Source: CBDDBU01 sp965226045
Lineage (GTDB): Bacteria > Pseudomonadota > Alphaproteobacteria > VGEJ01
Assembly: GCA_965226045.1 (NCBI GenBank)
Contig: CBDDBU010000022.1
Coordinates: 62,001 to 126,000 of the forward strand
Direction of reading: 5' to 3'
DNA: 64,000 nucleotides
Made by a program: the position numbers and the translations under genes. Shown here one piece after another: positions 1 through 9,411 of this stretch (position 1 is its first letter; each line of letters starts with the position of its first letter). Under the pieces are notes generated by a model. The model had not been told where the DNA came from, did no database searches, and saw only the letters and a program-made list of their open reading frames with translations.

Positions 1-504
1 CCGCCCCAGATCGACCGTGACGTTGCCGTATTCGACGCGCTTGACCAGACCGTTGACGATCTCGCCGACGCGGTCCTTGTATTCCTCGTACTGGCGTTCG
101 CGCTCCGCCTCGCGCACCTTTTGCACGATCACCTGCTTAGCCGTCTGAGCGGCGACCCGACCGAAGTCGATCGGCGGTAAGGGCTCGGCGAGGATGTCGC
201 CGGTGCGGGCGTCGGGATTGCGCTCACGTGCGTCGTCGACCGATATCTCGGTCGACTCGTTCTCCACCTCGTCGCACACCACGAGGCACCGGAAGACGCG
301 AATATCGCCGGTCGTCTCGTCGATTTCCGCGCGAATCTCGTTCTCGAAGCCGTATTTGGAGCGCGCCGCCTTCTGGATCGCTTCTTCCATAGCACCCAGA
401 ACAGTGGCGCGCTCGATCCCCTTCTCGCGCGCCACTGCGTCGGCGACCTGTAGAAGTTCCAGCCTATTGTAACTGGTCGCGCCTTCCACATCCATGCTGG
501 TCAT
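1..504 (-). CDS. nusA: Transcription termination/antitermination factor NusA (partial, N-terminal part)
   Basis: Reading leftward from ATG at 504 gives 168 uninterrupted codons that run off the window edge. The N-terminus (MTSMDVEGATSYNRLELLQV) and the segment AREKGIERATVLGAMEEAI match the NusA N-terminal RNA-polymerase-binding domain. The last visible part (VNGLVKRVEYGNVTVDLG) is the start of the S1 RNA-binding domain. NusA modulates RNA polymerase pausing, termination and antitermination in the cytoplasm. It follows rimP by 13 bp on the same strand, the standard rimP-nusA arrangement, so the two are probably cotranscribed. A second in-frame ATG at 495 is an alternative start. The KH domains and C-terminus lie outside the window. 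Confidence 0.95.
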   Translation of the reverse strand, partial: MTSMDVEGATSYNRLELLQVADAVAREKGIERATVLGAMEEAIQKAARSKYGFENEIRAEIDETTGDIRVFRCLVVCDEVENESTEISVDDARERNPDARTGDILAEPLPPIDFGRVAAQTAKQVIVQKVREAERERQYEEYKDRVGEIVNGLVKRVEYGNVTVDLGR

Positions 505-517
505 CGCTTTTTCCCGT

Positions 518-1078
518 CTATGACAAACGCTGTTTCAAGCTTGCGGCGAATTCCTCGTCGGTCGGGACGAGCTTGGCCGTCGTGATCGCGGCGAACGGAA
601 TCTCGTAGTCCTCGCCCTCGACCGCGATTCTCACGCGGTCCTCGACGACACCTCCCAGGATCCCGCGATAGCGTCGCCTGCCGGCGATCAGTTCGGCCGT
701 CTCAAGCCGCGCCTGCGAGCCCGCGAAACGCTCGAAATCGCTCAACCGGACCAACGGCCGATCGAGGCCCGCCGAGCTCACCTCTAACACATAGGCGTCG
801 GCGATCGGATCTTCCACGTCAAGCAGCGCCGACAGCGCGTGGCTGACCGCCGCGCAATCGTCCACGCTGACTTCACGGCGGTCGCGGCGCTCGATCATAA
901 CCTGCAGCCGCGGGCGCGTCTTGCCGCCGAGCGCGATACGAACCAGGTCGAATCCCATGCCCTCGAGCGTCGGCGTGACGATTCGTTCGACTGCGGCGCC
1001 GCCCGACGCCCGAGCCAAGTGCTCATGGCCGGTCGCGTCATCAGTTATGGAGCGCTCCGCTGTGGGGCCTTCAACCAT
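518..1078 (-). CDS. rimP: Ribosome maturation factor RimP
   Basis: This 186-residue protein has the RimP two-domain pattern. Residues about 25-110 contain PTLEGMGFDLVRIALGG and the family signature around VSVDDCAAVSHALSALLDVED. The stretch YVLEVSSAGLDRPLVRLSDF precedes the C-terminal Sm-like domain (RGILGGVVEDRVRIAVEG). RimP helps late 30S subunit maturation in the cytoplasm. The length is slightly above the usual 150-180 residues because of a short N-terminal extension. It sits directly upstream of nusA, as in most proteobacteria. Confidence 0.95.
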   Translation of the reverse strand: MVEGPTAERSITDDATGHEHLARASGGAAVERIVTPTLEGMGFDLVRIALGGKTRPRLQVMIERRDRREVSVDDCAAVSHALSALLDVEDPIADAYVLEVSSAGLDRPLVRLSDFERFAGSQARLETAELIAGRRRYRGILGGVVEDRVRIAVEGEDYEIPFAAITTAKLVPTDEEFAASLKQRLS

Positions 1079-1156
1079 CGAGCCTTCGAATCATAGCCAC
1101 AAAAAATGGGCGTTCCGCCCATTCGTTTCAACCGCCGATGACGGCATCGTCCTATT

Positions 1157-1894
1157 CTACCTTAGGTGACCGACACCGGTGTTCATAGCGTTTTGTTCGC
1201 CCGCCGACCGCACGAATCTGAGATAGACGGGCGCGCGGCCGGCCGCGATCGCCTTGATCTCGTAGCGCGTCGGCGGCCAGTCGGCGGGCCGCTCGCGCCA
1301 ATCGCGGGCGCGTTCGGCGGTCCATCGAAAAGCCGGGTGCGCGAGCAGGTGGGCCAGCGCCCAGCGGCAATATCCGAGATGGTCGGTGGCGACGCGCAAC
1401 TCGGCGCCGGGGCGCAGGACACGCGCGAGCCCGGCCACGCTGGCCGGCTCAAGAAACCGCCGCTTGTGGTGCCGCGTCTTGGGCCACGGATCGGGAAACA
1501 AGAGGAACGCGCGGCCGATGCTCGATGTCAGCATCGCATCGACCATCGATCGGGCATCGTCGACGAACAATCTGATGTTGCCGAGCTCTCCATGCTCGAC
1601 ATGACGGAGCAAGCTCGCCACCCCGTCGATGAACGGCTCGCAACCGAGAAATCCCACCTCGCGATGAGCCCGCGCCTGTTCCGCCAGATGCTCGCCCGCG
1701 CCAAAGCCGATCTCCAGCCAGACCTCGGTCGCGCCAGGCCCGAACAGCGGACGCGGATCGAGGCTGCCGGCGGCAACGCCGTCGAGCGATACCGCGAGCG
1801 GTTCGAGCATAGTTTCGAGCAGCGCATCGCGACCGGCGCGGCGACGCCGTCCTCGCCGACGGCCATAGAGGATGCGGCGCGGCGCCGGTGTCAC
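1157..1894 (-). CDS. trmB: tRNA (guanine-N7-)-methyltransferase TrmB
   Basis: The product matches TrmB, the SAM-dependent enzyme that makes m7G46 in tRNA. Visible motifs are the SAM-binding LEIGFGAGEHLAEQA, the GCEPFIDGVASLL segment, FLLFPDPWPKTRHHKRRF (the family PDPWPK.RH.KRR signature) and ATDHLGYCRW. The open frame reaches 2038, but that part overlaps metK and looks non-coding. I therefore place the start at a GTG at 1894, just before the arginine-rich ILYGRRRGRRRRAGR segment typical of TrmB N-termini, about 35 bp after the metK stop. No clear Shine-Dalgarno is visible, so the start is tentative. It follows metK on the same strand. Confidence 0.9.
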   Translation of the reverse strand: MTPAPRRILYGRRRGRRRRAGRDALLETMLEPLAVSLDGVAAGSLDPRPLFGPGATEVWLEIGFGAGEHLAEQARAHREVGFLGCEPFIDGVASLLRHVEHGELGNIRLFVDDARSMVDAMLTSSIGRAFLLFPDPWPKTRHHKRRFLEPASVAGLARVLRPGAELRVATDHLGYCRWALAHLLAHPAFRWTAERARDWRERPADWPPTRYEIKAIAAGRAPVYLRFVRSAGEQNAMNTGVGHLR

Positions 1895-1928
1895 GAACGG
1901 CGCCGGTTGGGCGAAAGAGCGGCGCTGG

Positions 1929-3098
<1,170 letters not shown>

Positions 3099-3259
3099 GA
3101 GCTCGCTCCCATGGACTGGCCGGGGGACCAACGCGCTTGGGGTCCAGAAGCGCGCGCCACCTCGTTCAATGGTCAGGTTGTGGCGGCGACTCTTGGCAAG
3201 GAAACCGCGCCCGGTCAAGCGCGGCGCGGCGCGGCGCGGCCGCAGCGCGACCCGCCGCT
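3099..3259 (-). promoter_or_regulatory. Structured metK leader region (candidate)
   Basis: The 161 bp between the HTH regulator and metK hold inverted repeats readable on the metK strand: CGCCAC/GTGGCG around a roughly 19-nt loop, and GGACC/GGTCC closer to the start. There is also a run of four GCGCG units near 3221-3241. The GGAGC of the metK ribosome site can pair with an upstream GCTTC. Alphaproteobacterial metK genes often have SAM-sensing leaders, but this sequence does not clearly match a SAM-II or SAM/SAH consensus that I know. It may be an ordinary intercistronic region. Confidence 0.25.
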
Positions 3260-3745
3260 TCAGTCGTCGCGCGACTCGGCCTCGCCCCGCGGCGAGTTGG
3301 CCACCGCCTTGATCAGGCTGTAGATCCGTTTGCGCACCGCCGGATCGGCAATCCGATAGTAGGCGCGGACGAGTTCCAACGATTCGCGCCGCGACAACTG
3401 ATCGGCCTCGTATTTCTCCTGTGGGTTCTCGCCCAGTCCCCGCGCCGCGCCGCTAATCTCGGACGGCATATCATCGAAGAAGAAGGACACCGGTACGTCA
3501 AGAACCTGACAGAATTGATAAAGTCGACTCGATCCGATGCGATTGGCGCCGCGCTCGTATTTCTGAATCTGTTGGAATGTCAGTCCGACAGCTTCGCCAA
3601 GTTTTTCCTGGCTCATGCCGACGAGAGTGCGCCGCAGACGGACTCTACGACCCACATGAATATCAACGGGGTTGGGATGTAACGCCACCTGTTCACCTTT
3701 GTTTTTTGCGTGGGAATGCTCCCTTGTCGGGATGTCATCCACCAT
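3260..3745 (-). CDS. XRE/Cro-CI-type helix-turn-helix regulator
   Basis: A helix-turn-helix domain is clear at GRRVRLRRTLVGMSQEKLGE followed by AVGLTFQQIQKYERGANRIG, the classic XRE DNA-binding pattern. The SSRLYQFCQVLDVPVSFFFD segment is typical of the alphaproteobacterial regulator encoded between lnt and metK. The C-terminal half (about 60 residues, rich in Glu and Arg) carries no recognisable effector domain. The chosen ATG (MVDDIPTRE) is one of several possible starts; a GTG just before ALHPNPVDIHVG would also fit. The usual lnt-regulator-metK order has been split here by the nested transposon at 3903-7790. Confidence 0.85.
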   Translation of the reverse strand: MVDDIPTREHSHAKNKGEQVALHPNPVDIHVGRRVRLRRTLVGMSQEKLGEAVGLTFQQIQKYERGANRIGSSRLYQFCQVLDVPVSFFFDDMPSEISGAARGLGENPQEKYEADQLSRRESLELVRAYYRIADPAVRKRIYSLIKAVANSPRGEAESRDD

Positions 3746-3893
3746 CGTTGTCGATCGCCAAGTCACGCCGCGAAACAGGCCTCCAACCGACCCGTCTCGG
3801 CACGCCCAGGGGCGAGCGGCCTACGTACGCCTCATGGCCACTCCCGCTGTTCGCACTTCCGATTTGCGCACAATGTTGGCAATAGATAACTTT

Positions 3894-3902
3894 CACTCGG
3901 GC
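3894..3902. repeat. Target-site duplication, left, of the IS256-family element
   Basis: CACTCGGGC at 3894-3902 recurs as CACTCGGGC at 7791-7799, directly outside the two ends of the outer element. A duplication of 8-9 bp is normal for IS256-family insertion. It shows that the whole 3.9-kb insert entered as one IS256 event into the gap between the HTH regulator and lnt. Confidence 0.8.
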
Positions 3903-4000
3903 GGAGATGTCCCGGTCGATGTTGAAAAGTTGAGGTAGGTGTCGCTCTCCTGGAGCCGTTAGGCTCCGGGTGCTGCAAACCCAAGAGGGAGAACGACACC

Positions 4001-5329
4001 ATGGGAAAGAATATCCGTAGTTCCAGTAGCCCGAAAGCCCTTGCCACCTCGTTTCCTATGCCGCCGCTGGCAGACGCGATGGACGCAGTCCGTCTCAGCG
4101 TGGATCGGTTCTGTCTCCTGGCCGGGGTCGAGGCCTTGGCCGAGATGATGGAGGAGGACGCCACGACCGTGTGCGGGGCCCGACATCGTCGCCATGGGAA
4201 CCGTCGGGGTTATCGCTGGGGCCATACGCAGAGCGAGATCGGCTACCACGGCGGCCGCGTGAAAGTGCAGCGGCCACGGGTTCGCGACCATGCTGGCAAG
4301 GAGGTGGGTTTGGAGAGCTGGCAGGTGCTGCGCGACGGCAACCTGTTGCTCGAGTGGGCGCTCAACCTGATGGTGCTGAACGTGCCGACCCGCAAGTACC
4401 ACCGCGCGGTCCGTCTGCCCGAGGGCGACCTGGCGAAAGCGCGTGGCGACGGCACCTCGAAGTCGGCCGTTTCCCGGCGCTTTGTGGCGCTGTCGCGCAA
4501 GAAGATGAAGGCCTGGCTTGCCTCGGACCTCTCGGAGCTCGACCTGCTGGTCATCCAGATCGACGGTCTGCATGTCGGCGACCATGTCTTGGTGGCGGCG
4601 ATCGGCGTCGATGGCAACGGCGACAAGCATGTCCTGGCCGTGGTCGAGGGGGCGACGGAGAACACTGTCGTCGTCCAGGCCTTGCTCGACAATCTCCTCG
4701 CCAGGGGGCTCGATCCGACGCTGCCCCGGCTGTTCATCGTCGATGGCGCGAAGGCGCTCAGCAAAGCGATCCGCAACACCTTCGGTGTGGCCGCCGCCAT
4801 CCAGCGCTGCCAGGTCCACAAGGGCCGTAACATCATCGAGCGCCTGCCCCTGCATTTGCATGCGAGCGTCAAGAAGGCGCTCCGTCAGGCCTGGGACCAG
4901 GACGACGCAGACAAGGCCGAACGGCTGCTGCGCAACCTGGCCCGGCGTCTGGAGCATGAGGAACCGGGCGTCTCGGGCAGCATCCTGGAGGGGCTGGACG
5001 AGATACTCACCGTCATCCGCCTCGGCCTGCCGCACGAACTCCGGCGCTCGCTCGCCTGCACCAACATCGTCGAGAACGCGCTCGGCACGGTGCGCCAGGT
5101 CACCCGCAACGTCAAACGCTGGAGACACGCCGAGATGGCGCTCAGATGGACCGCCGCCGGCCTGCTGGAGGCCCAGAAAACCTTCCGTCGCCTCAAGGCC
5201 TATCGTCAGCTGCCCATCCTCCGAAATGCTCTCCAGGAACACTTGAGAAAGGCTCAGGCCGACAGTGCCATTGAAACCATCATGAAGGGTAACTACCCAG
5301 GTCTGATTGGCCCGAGCGTTTGTATGTGA
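4001..5329 (+). CDS. IS256-family (Mutator-type) transposase, C-terminal end replaced
   Basis: The 442-residue protein has the IS256/MULE DDE layout. The first Asp is in VIQIDGLHVGDHVLVA, the second in LFIVDGAKALSKAIR, and the Glu is in NIVENALGTVRQVTRNVKRW. The conserved C-x2-H motif is RCQVHKGRNIIERLP. A ribosome site (AGAGGGAGAA) precedes ATG 4001. The last codons come from the inserted IS66 element: without it the reading would be ETIMKAA and stop, using bases 7728-7735. Only about two native residues are lost and 14 foreign ones gained, so the enzyme may still fold. Confidence 0.93.
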   Translation: MGKNIRSSSSPKALATSFPMPPLADAMDAVRLSVDRFCLLAGVEALAEMMEEDATTVCGARHRRHGNRRGYRWGHTQSEIGYHGGRVKVQRPRVRDHAGKEVGLESWQVLRDGNLLLEWALNLMVLNVPTRKYHRAVRLPEGDLAKARGDGTSKSAVSRRFVALSRKKMKAWLASDLSELDLLVIQIDGLHVGDHVLVAAIGVDGNGDKHVLAVVEGATENTVVVQALLDNLLARGLDPTLPRLFIVDGAKALSKAIRNTFGVAAAIQRCQVHKGRNIIERLPLHLHASVKKALRQAWDQDDADKAERLLRNLARRLEHEEPGVSGSILEGLDEILTVIRLGLPHELRRSLACTNIVENALGTVRQVTRNVKRWRHAEMALRWTAAGLLEAQKTFRRLKAYRQLPILRNALQEHLRKAQADSAIETIMKGNYPGLIGPSVCM

Positions 5330-5369
5330 GGGATCGTGGGGGTCCGGGCTGGTAGCGGTGCCGGTGTTC

Positions 5370-6908
5370 TCAGAGGCGCAGTTGGGGGATTAGTTGCATC
5401 GGATCGGGATGCACCAGGGTCTGGAGGACGTTCCAGCCTTGCTTTCGGGCGGTGGCGATGACGGCACGCATTCTGGCGAAGTTGTAGGCACCCCTCTCGG
5501 AGCGGAAGCCACCGGAGATTTTCTGGCGCAGCTTGGCCATTCGGAGGTCACGTTCGGCCTCATTGTTCGTAAACGGCGTGCGCGGGTCGGTGAGGAATCG
5601 CAGGCATCCCTCCTTGTGCTTGCGGAGGCGGAGCGCGAGGTTATGACCGATGCGGTGTTTCTTTCGTCCGCGCTTGCCGGTCCGGAGCGGCGGCTGCGCC
5701 TCGTGGAAGGCGATGGCGTGGTCGAGGATGCGGGCCCAGGCCCGCGAGATCCGGGCCACCAGGGAGGCGGGCACGTCGCGGCCGTTCTCACGGGAGAAGC
5801 GGGTAGCCCTGTGTGCGCGCTCAAGGAGGCGGTGCATGCTCTTTGCCCAGTCTTCCTTCTCGATGTCGATCAGGGCCTGGAGTTCGCGCAGGTGATGGGC
5901 GTTGCAGGCGCCGTGGCGCACGCCCTTGAGGGTGAAGTAGGCGGCGTAATCGTCATGGATGAGGATGCCTTCGAGGTCCTTTTCGACATCGCCGCGTCCC
6001 GCGCCGATGCGCAGGACGGTCAGGAATGGGGTGCACAGCACGTGGAGCCAGCGGGTACGGGCGGCGATCCGCAGGCCGGTTTCGTCGAGGTGCTTGACCG
6101 GGACCGCTGTGCGGATCACGTCTGCGACATGGGCGAGGAAGGGCTCGAAGCGCCTGGCGGTTCGCCGGCCCATGGCGGTGATCGTGGCTGTGGAGATGGA
6201 CACTGCGAAGAGGTCGCTCATGAGTTCGGCCAAGCGCTTCTCGGGAACGAACTGGGCGTACAGCAGGTAGCTCACCCAGGCGGTGATGCGTGGCCCGTAC
6301 TGGACCGGGGCGGTCACGCCGTCCGGGAAGACGGCTCCTGTCACGGTGGCGCAGGCGCCGCAGAGGCAGCGATGGGCGCGGTGTTCGGTGACCTCCAGGG
6401 GGCGTGGCTCGGGCACATCGAAGACCTGTCGACAGACGGGCGCGCGGTGACGGTCGGCGTCCGACAGCGGTGCGCCGCAGCCCGAACAGGCGGAGGGGTC
6501 ATGATCCACAACATGGTCCGGGCTCTCGGTCCGCGCCAGCGTCGTTCCCTTGTGGCCCGGCTGGCCGCCGCTTGGCCTGCCGGACTTGCCGCGCTGGCTT
6601 CGGGTGCGCCTCTGGGTTCCGCTCTTCTTGCGCAGGCCGTCGCTGGCGGGCGGCTTGCTGCTGGTGGTGCTGTCAAGCGCCGCGCTCCGCTCGAGCTCGG
6701 CGATGCGGTCCCGCAGGGTCGCGTTCTCCCGCTCGAGCGCGGCATTCTCCCGGACGAGCGCCGTGGCCAGGCGCAACAGCCCCTGGCCCCATTCCCGGAA
6801 GGCCTTGACGACTGTGGTTGCGAAGGATGAGGGGTCAAGAAGATCTTGCAGGCACGCGAAGGCCTCGTCATGGGCGGCGAGGTCCTCGTGCCAGCGCGAC
6901 AGCGTCAC
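5370..6908 (-). CDS. IS66-family transposase (TnpC-like)
   Basis: The 512-residue protein has the full IS66 TnpC order. It starts with a leucine-zipper-like coiled coil (ENAALERENATLRDRIAELE), then the SSKPPASDG linker and a basic GQPGHKG motif. A zinc-binding CSGC...CLCGAC domain follows. The DDE catalytic region has HLDETGLR, ILIHDDYAAYF and FTNNEAERDLRMAKLR, and it ends with the GGFRSERGAYNFARMRAVI helix. Translation starts at GTG 6908, which overlaps the stop of the methylase by 4 bp (GTGA), so the two are probably translationally coupled. It appears complete. Confidence 0.94.
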   Translation of the reverse strand: MTLSRWHEDLAAHDEAFACLQDLLDPSSFATTVVKAFREWGQGLLRLATALVRENAALERENATLRDRIAELERSAALDSTTSSKPPASDGLRKKSGTQRRTRSQRGKSGRPSGGQPGHKGTTLARTESPDHVVDHDPSACSGCGAPLSDADRHRAPVCRQVFDVPEPRPLEVTEHRAHRCLCGACATVTGAVFPDGVTAPVQYGPRITAWVSYLLYAQFVPEKRLAELMSDLFAVSISTATITAMGRRTARRFEPFLAHVADVIRTAVPVKHLDETGLRIAARTRWLHVLCTPFLTVLRIGAGRGDVEKDLEGILIHDDYAAYFTLKGVRHGACNAHHLRELQALIDIEKEDWAKSMHRLLERAHRATRFSRENGRDVPASLVARISRAWARILDHAIAFHEAQPPLRTGKRGRKKHRIGHNLALRLRKHKEGCLRFLTDPRTPFTNNEAERDLRMAKLRQKISGGFRSERGAYNFARMRAVIATARKQGWNVLQTLVHPDPMQLIPQLRL

Positions 6909-7570
6909 GGGTCCTCGGCATCGACGGCCATCATGGCGGCCAGCACCGCGAGGCGTTCGCCCGCCGGCAAGGCCTTGTAACGCCGGCCCCAGTTGGCCGC
7001 CTTACGCTTGATGCGCTGGCGGTCGGTGAAGTTCCGGCCTGCGTAGCTCGCCCAATGCACCCGGTCGGGCGCGAAGTTGAACCACACGACCTCGGTCCGC
7101 ACCTGGGCCTGGGTCGTCACCTGCAGCGCCAGACTGCGCCAGCCCGCCAGCATCTCGTCATAGAGCGCCGAGGGATGGCCCGAGACCATCACCTGGCAGG
7201 GCAGATCCTTGAGCAGGTCCAGGAGCGCGACATGGTCGACCTCCTCGTAGTCGAAGCGATAGCGCCGTGCCGAACGGCGGGTCGCGTGCAGATAGGGGGG
7301 ATCGCTGTAGACCAGCTCCGGGCCCAGAAACGGGAACGAGGCCAAAAAGGCATGGGCACAGCCATGCACCAACTCGACCGGGTAGTCACAGGCAAAGGCC
7401 TCGAGCGCCTGCGCATCGCGGTCGATGCCGATCGAGCGCACGCCCGTTGGCTTGCGCTTCATCAGCGCACCGCCCCCCAGGTGGCTCTCGATGTAAACGC
7501 TGTGCGGCGGCATCAGCGCAATCAGCGCCTGGCACAGACCGCTCGTCGCCTTCGACCCGAAATATCCCAC
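6905..7570 (-). CDS. D12-class DNA adenine N6-methyltransferase, IS66 passenger gene
   Basis: This 221-residue protein has the Dam/D12 motifs in order. Motif X is YFGSK at the N-terminus, the SAM-binding motif I is YIESHLGGGALMKRKP, and the catalytic motif IV is VYSDPPYLHATRR. It should transfer a methyl group from SAM to adenine N6 in DNA; the target sequence cannot be read from the protein. It lies entirely inside the IS66 inverted repeats, upstream of the transposase and overlapping it by 4 bp, so it travels with the element. Methylation may control transposition timing or protect the element, but that is inference. No restriction endonuclease gene accompanies it. Confidence 0.88.
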   Translation of the reverse strand: MGYFGSKATSGLCQALIALMPPHSVYIESHLGGGALMKRKPTGVRSIGIDRDAQALEAFACDYPVELVHGCAHAFLASFPFLGPELVYSDPPYLHATRRSARRYRFDYEEVDHVALLDLLKDLPCQVMVSGHPSALYDEMLAGWRSLALQVTTQAQVRTEVVWFNFAPDRVHWASYAGRNFTDRQRIKRKAANWGRRYKALPAGERLAVLAAMMAVDAEDP

Positions 7571-7719
7571 GCGCCGCTCCCGTCACACGAGAGCGCAACC
7601 CATAGACGCCCGATTCTATGGAGTCAAGAGACGATCAACGACGCGGCGGCGGAAACCCGGCCCCGGCGACCACCTACATCATCCTCTCGCGGTCAGGAGC
7701 GGGGTACCTGGGTAGTTAC

Positions 7720-7727
7720 CATGAAGG
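7720..7727. repeat. Right target-site duplication of the IS66 element
   Basis: CATGAAGG here is identical to 5281-5288 on the other side of the element. It fixes the insertion point in the IS256 transposase and lets the original reading be restored: the frame continues GCA GCA TAG at 7727-7735. Confidence 0.9.
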
Positions 7728-7824
7728 CAGCATAGCATCATCAACCAGCGACGCCTGCCCCACGAATTTCAACAGAGATAGGGACATCGCCACTCGGGCT
7801 TGTCTAGGTAGATAAAGCCCTAGG

Positions 7825-9411
7825 CTACACACCTGTGACCTTGGGTTGTTTTTTCATAGTTACCCTTACAACTAAGGTTAATAGGCTTGCTGTAATAACC
7901 ATCAACGCAAGAGCTGTTCCATCACCCCACCGGGCGTAGGGTGGCGGGTCGAGAGGCAAGGGCAGTCCACCGTCGATGACGCCGTGGTGACCTAGCGCCA
8001 GGCGCGCCCGCACCCGGCCGTACGGATCGATGATCGCCGAGATGCCGGTATTGGCGGTTCGCACCAGCGCCAGGCCCTGCTCGACCGCCCGCACCCGGGC
8101 CATCGCGAAATGCTGGTAGGGGCCACTGCTGTCGCCAAACCAGGCGTCATTGGTGATGTTAAGAAGCCACGCCGGGCGTTCGCCGCGATCGACGATCTGG
8201 TCGGGGAAAATCGCTTCGTAGCAGATCAGAGCGGCGAACGGCGGCAGGCCGTCAATCACCACGGTGCGCGGCCCCGACCCGGCCGAGAAGTCAATCGAGC
8301 CGCTGGTGACCTTGGCCACGCCGAGGCGGCCGAGGAGGCGGCGCAGAGGCACATACTCACCAAACGGGACGAGGTGGTGCTTGTCGTAGGTGGCGAGGAC
8401 CGTGCCCGCCGCGCCGACCACGTACAGGCTGTTCCAGATGCGCGGGGGATCGACCGGCTCGGCCGTCGTGCGCGGCGCCCCGGCGATGACGGCGCCGCCC
8501 GGCGCCACCAGCCCGCCGATCAGGGCCACGATCTTGGGCTCGTTGGCGAGGAAGTAGGGAATCGCCGTTTCCGGCCAGATGATGTGGCTGACGCTGTCGG
8601 CGCCGGCATTGGAACTGAGTTGCAGGTAGCGCTCGAGCTGTGCCCGACGGCGATCGTCGCGCCATTTGTGATGCTGATCGATGTTGGCCTGGACGAGCCG
8701 CAGCCGCACGCCTTCGAACTCCGCGACCGCCGCCTCCGACAGCCGGAGCGTGCCCCCGAGCCAGAGCGCGGCCAGGCCGAGCAGCGCCACGACGCTCGGC
8801 AGCCATCGGCGGTGCGCGGGCGCCTGGCCCACCAGGGTCGCCGGCACCGCCGCCGCGAGCACGGTGAGAAAGCCGAGGCCATGGATGCCGACCAGCGCCG
8901 TAACCTGAAGAACCGCATCCGAGACCGTCCATGCATAGCCCACCAAGTTCCACGGAAACCCCGACAGCACGTGGCCGCGCAACCATTCGGCCGCCGTCCA
9001 CGCCACGGCCAGGACCACCGGGCGGGTCAGCGGGTGGACCAATCCCCCGGCCCGTGACAGATAGGTCGCGAGTGTGGCGGTGGCGGAAAATAGGGCGAGG
9101 ATCGCGGGCAGGCCGAGGACGGCGAACGGCACCATCCAGGCGAACCGCTCGGCGTCGGTGAGGAGCGCGTTGCCGGTCCAGTACAGCCCGACGACGAATT
9201 GCCCATATCCGAAACACCAGCCGAGCCCGGCCGCCCCACGCTTGCTGGTGCACCCATCGAGCAGCCACACCAGACCGGTGAAGGCGATGATCAGCGCCGG
9301 CAACACGTGAAACGGCGGCAACGCCAGGGCCGCAGTGGCGCCGAGTGCGAGCGCGCCGACCGCGCGCCGCCAGCCGCGCGGCACCGCGAGCCACTCGGCG
9401 ATGTGGTGCAT
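7825..9411 (-). CDS. lnt: Apolipoprotein N-acyltransferase Lnt
   Basis: Lnt is an inner-membrane enzyme that adds the third acyl chain to lipoproteins. The N-terminal half has several hydrophobic segments (for example GALALGATAALALPPFHVLPA). The C-terminal nitrilase domain shows the Glu-Lys-Cys triad in WPETAIPYF, YDKHHLVPFGEYVPL and ALICYEAIFPD. I start it at ATG 9411, giving 528 residues; the frame runs further upstream but overlaps ybeY. The start overlaps the ybeY stop (ATGA-type), indicating coupling. In relatives the HTH regulator and metK follow; here the IS256 element begins 34 bp past the stop. Confidence 0.95.
   Translation of the reverse strand: MHHIAEWLAVPRGWRRAVGALALGATAALALPPFHVLPALIIAFTGLVWLLDGCTSKRGAAGLGWCFGYGQFVVGLYWTGNALLTDAERFAWMVPFAVLGLPAILALFSATATLATYLSRAGGLVHPLTRPVVLAVAWTAAEWLRGHVLSGFPWNLVGYAWTVSDAVLQVTALVGIHGLGFLTVLAAAVPATLVGQAPAHRRWLPSVVALLGLAALWLGGTLRLSEAAVAEFEGVRLRLVQANIDQHHKWRDDRRRAQLERYLQLSSNAGADSVSHIIWPETAIPYFLANEPKIVALIGGLVAPGGAVIAGAPRTTAEPVDPPRIWNSLYVVGAAGTVLATYDKHHLVPFGEYVPLRRLLGRLGVAKVTSGSIDFSAGSGPRTVVIDGLPPFAALICYEAIFPDQIVDRGERPAWLLNITNDAWFGDSSGPYQHFAMARVRAVEQGLALVRTANTGISAIIDPYGRVRARLALGHHGVIDGGLPLPLDPPPYARWGDGTALALMVITASLLTLVVRVTMKKQPKVTGV

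Larger units (their letters stand above)
5289..7719 (-). mobile_element. IS66-family (ISBst12-like) element carrying a DNA methylase
   Basis: Both ends begin GTAACTACCCAGGT read inward (5289 rightward, 7719 leftward), and GTAA is the usual IS66-family terminus. Outside them is a perfect 8-bp direct repeat, CATGAAGG, at 5281-5288 and 7720-7727. The element is 2,431 bp. It encodes only the large transposase plus an adenine methylase and no tnpA/tnpB-type accessory genes, as in the ISBst12 subgroup. It landed inside the last codons of the IS256 transposase. Intact ends and perfect duplications suggest a recent insertion. Confidence 0.9.
3903..7790 (+). mobile_element. IS256-family insertion sequence interrupted by an IS66-type element
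   Basis: The ends are imperfect inverted repeats. The left end reads GAGATGTCCC.GTC.ATGTTGAAA from about 3904. The right end, read in reverse from 7790, reads GCGATGTCCC.ATC.CTGTTGAAA. They are flanked by the 8-9 bp duplication CACTCGGG(C). The transposase lies on the plus strand. Without the 2,431-bp inner element and its 8-bp duplication the IS would be about 1.45 kb, a normal IS256 size. The insertion separates lnt from its usual downstream neighbours (HTH regulator, metK), so those genes may have lost upstream transcription. Confidence 0.85.

Noticed and set aside
129..491. 120-codon minus-strand frame at the window start
   Set aside because: It overlaps nusA in another frame and lacks any family pattern; the nusA frame is convincing.
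3099..3259. SAM-II or SAM/SAH riboswitch
   Set aside because: Some pairing is present but the core consensus is not met, so it is listed only as an unnamed candidate leader.
5394..6830. 478-codon plus-strand frame in the IS66 element
   Set aside because: It is antisense to the complete IS66 transposase and has no recognisable motifs.
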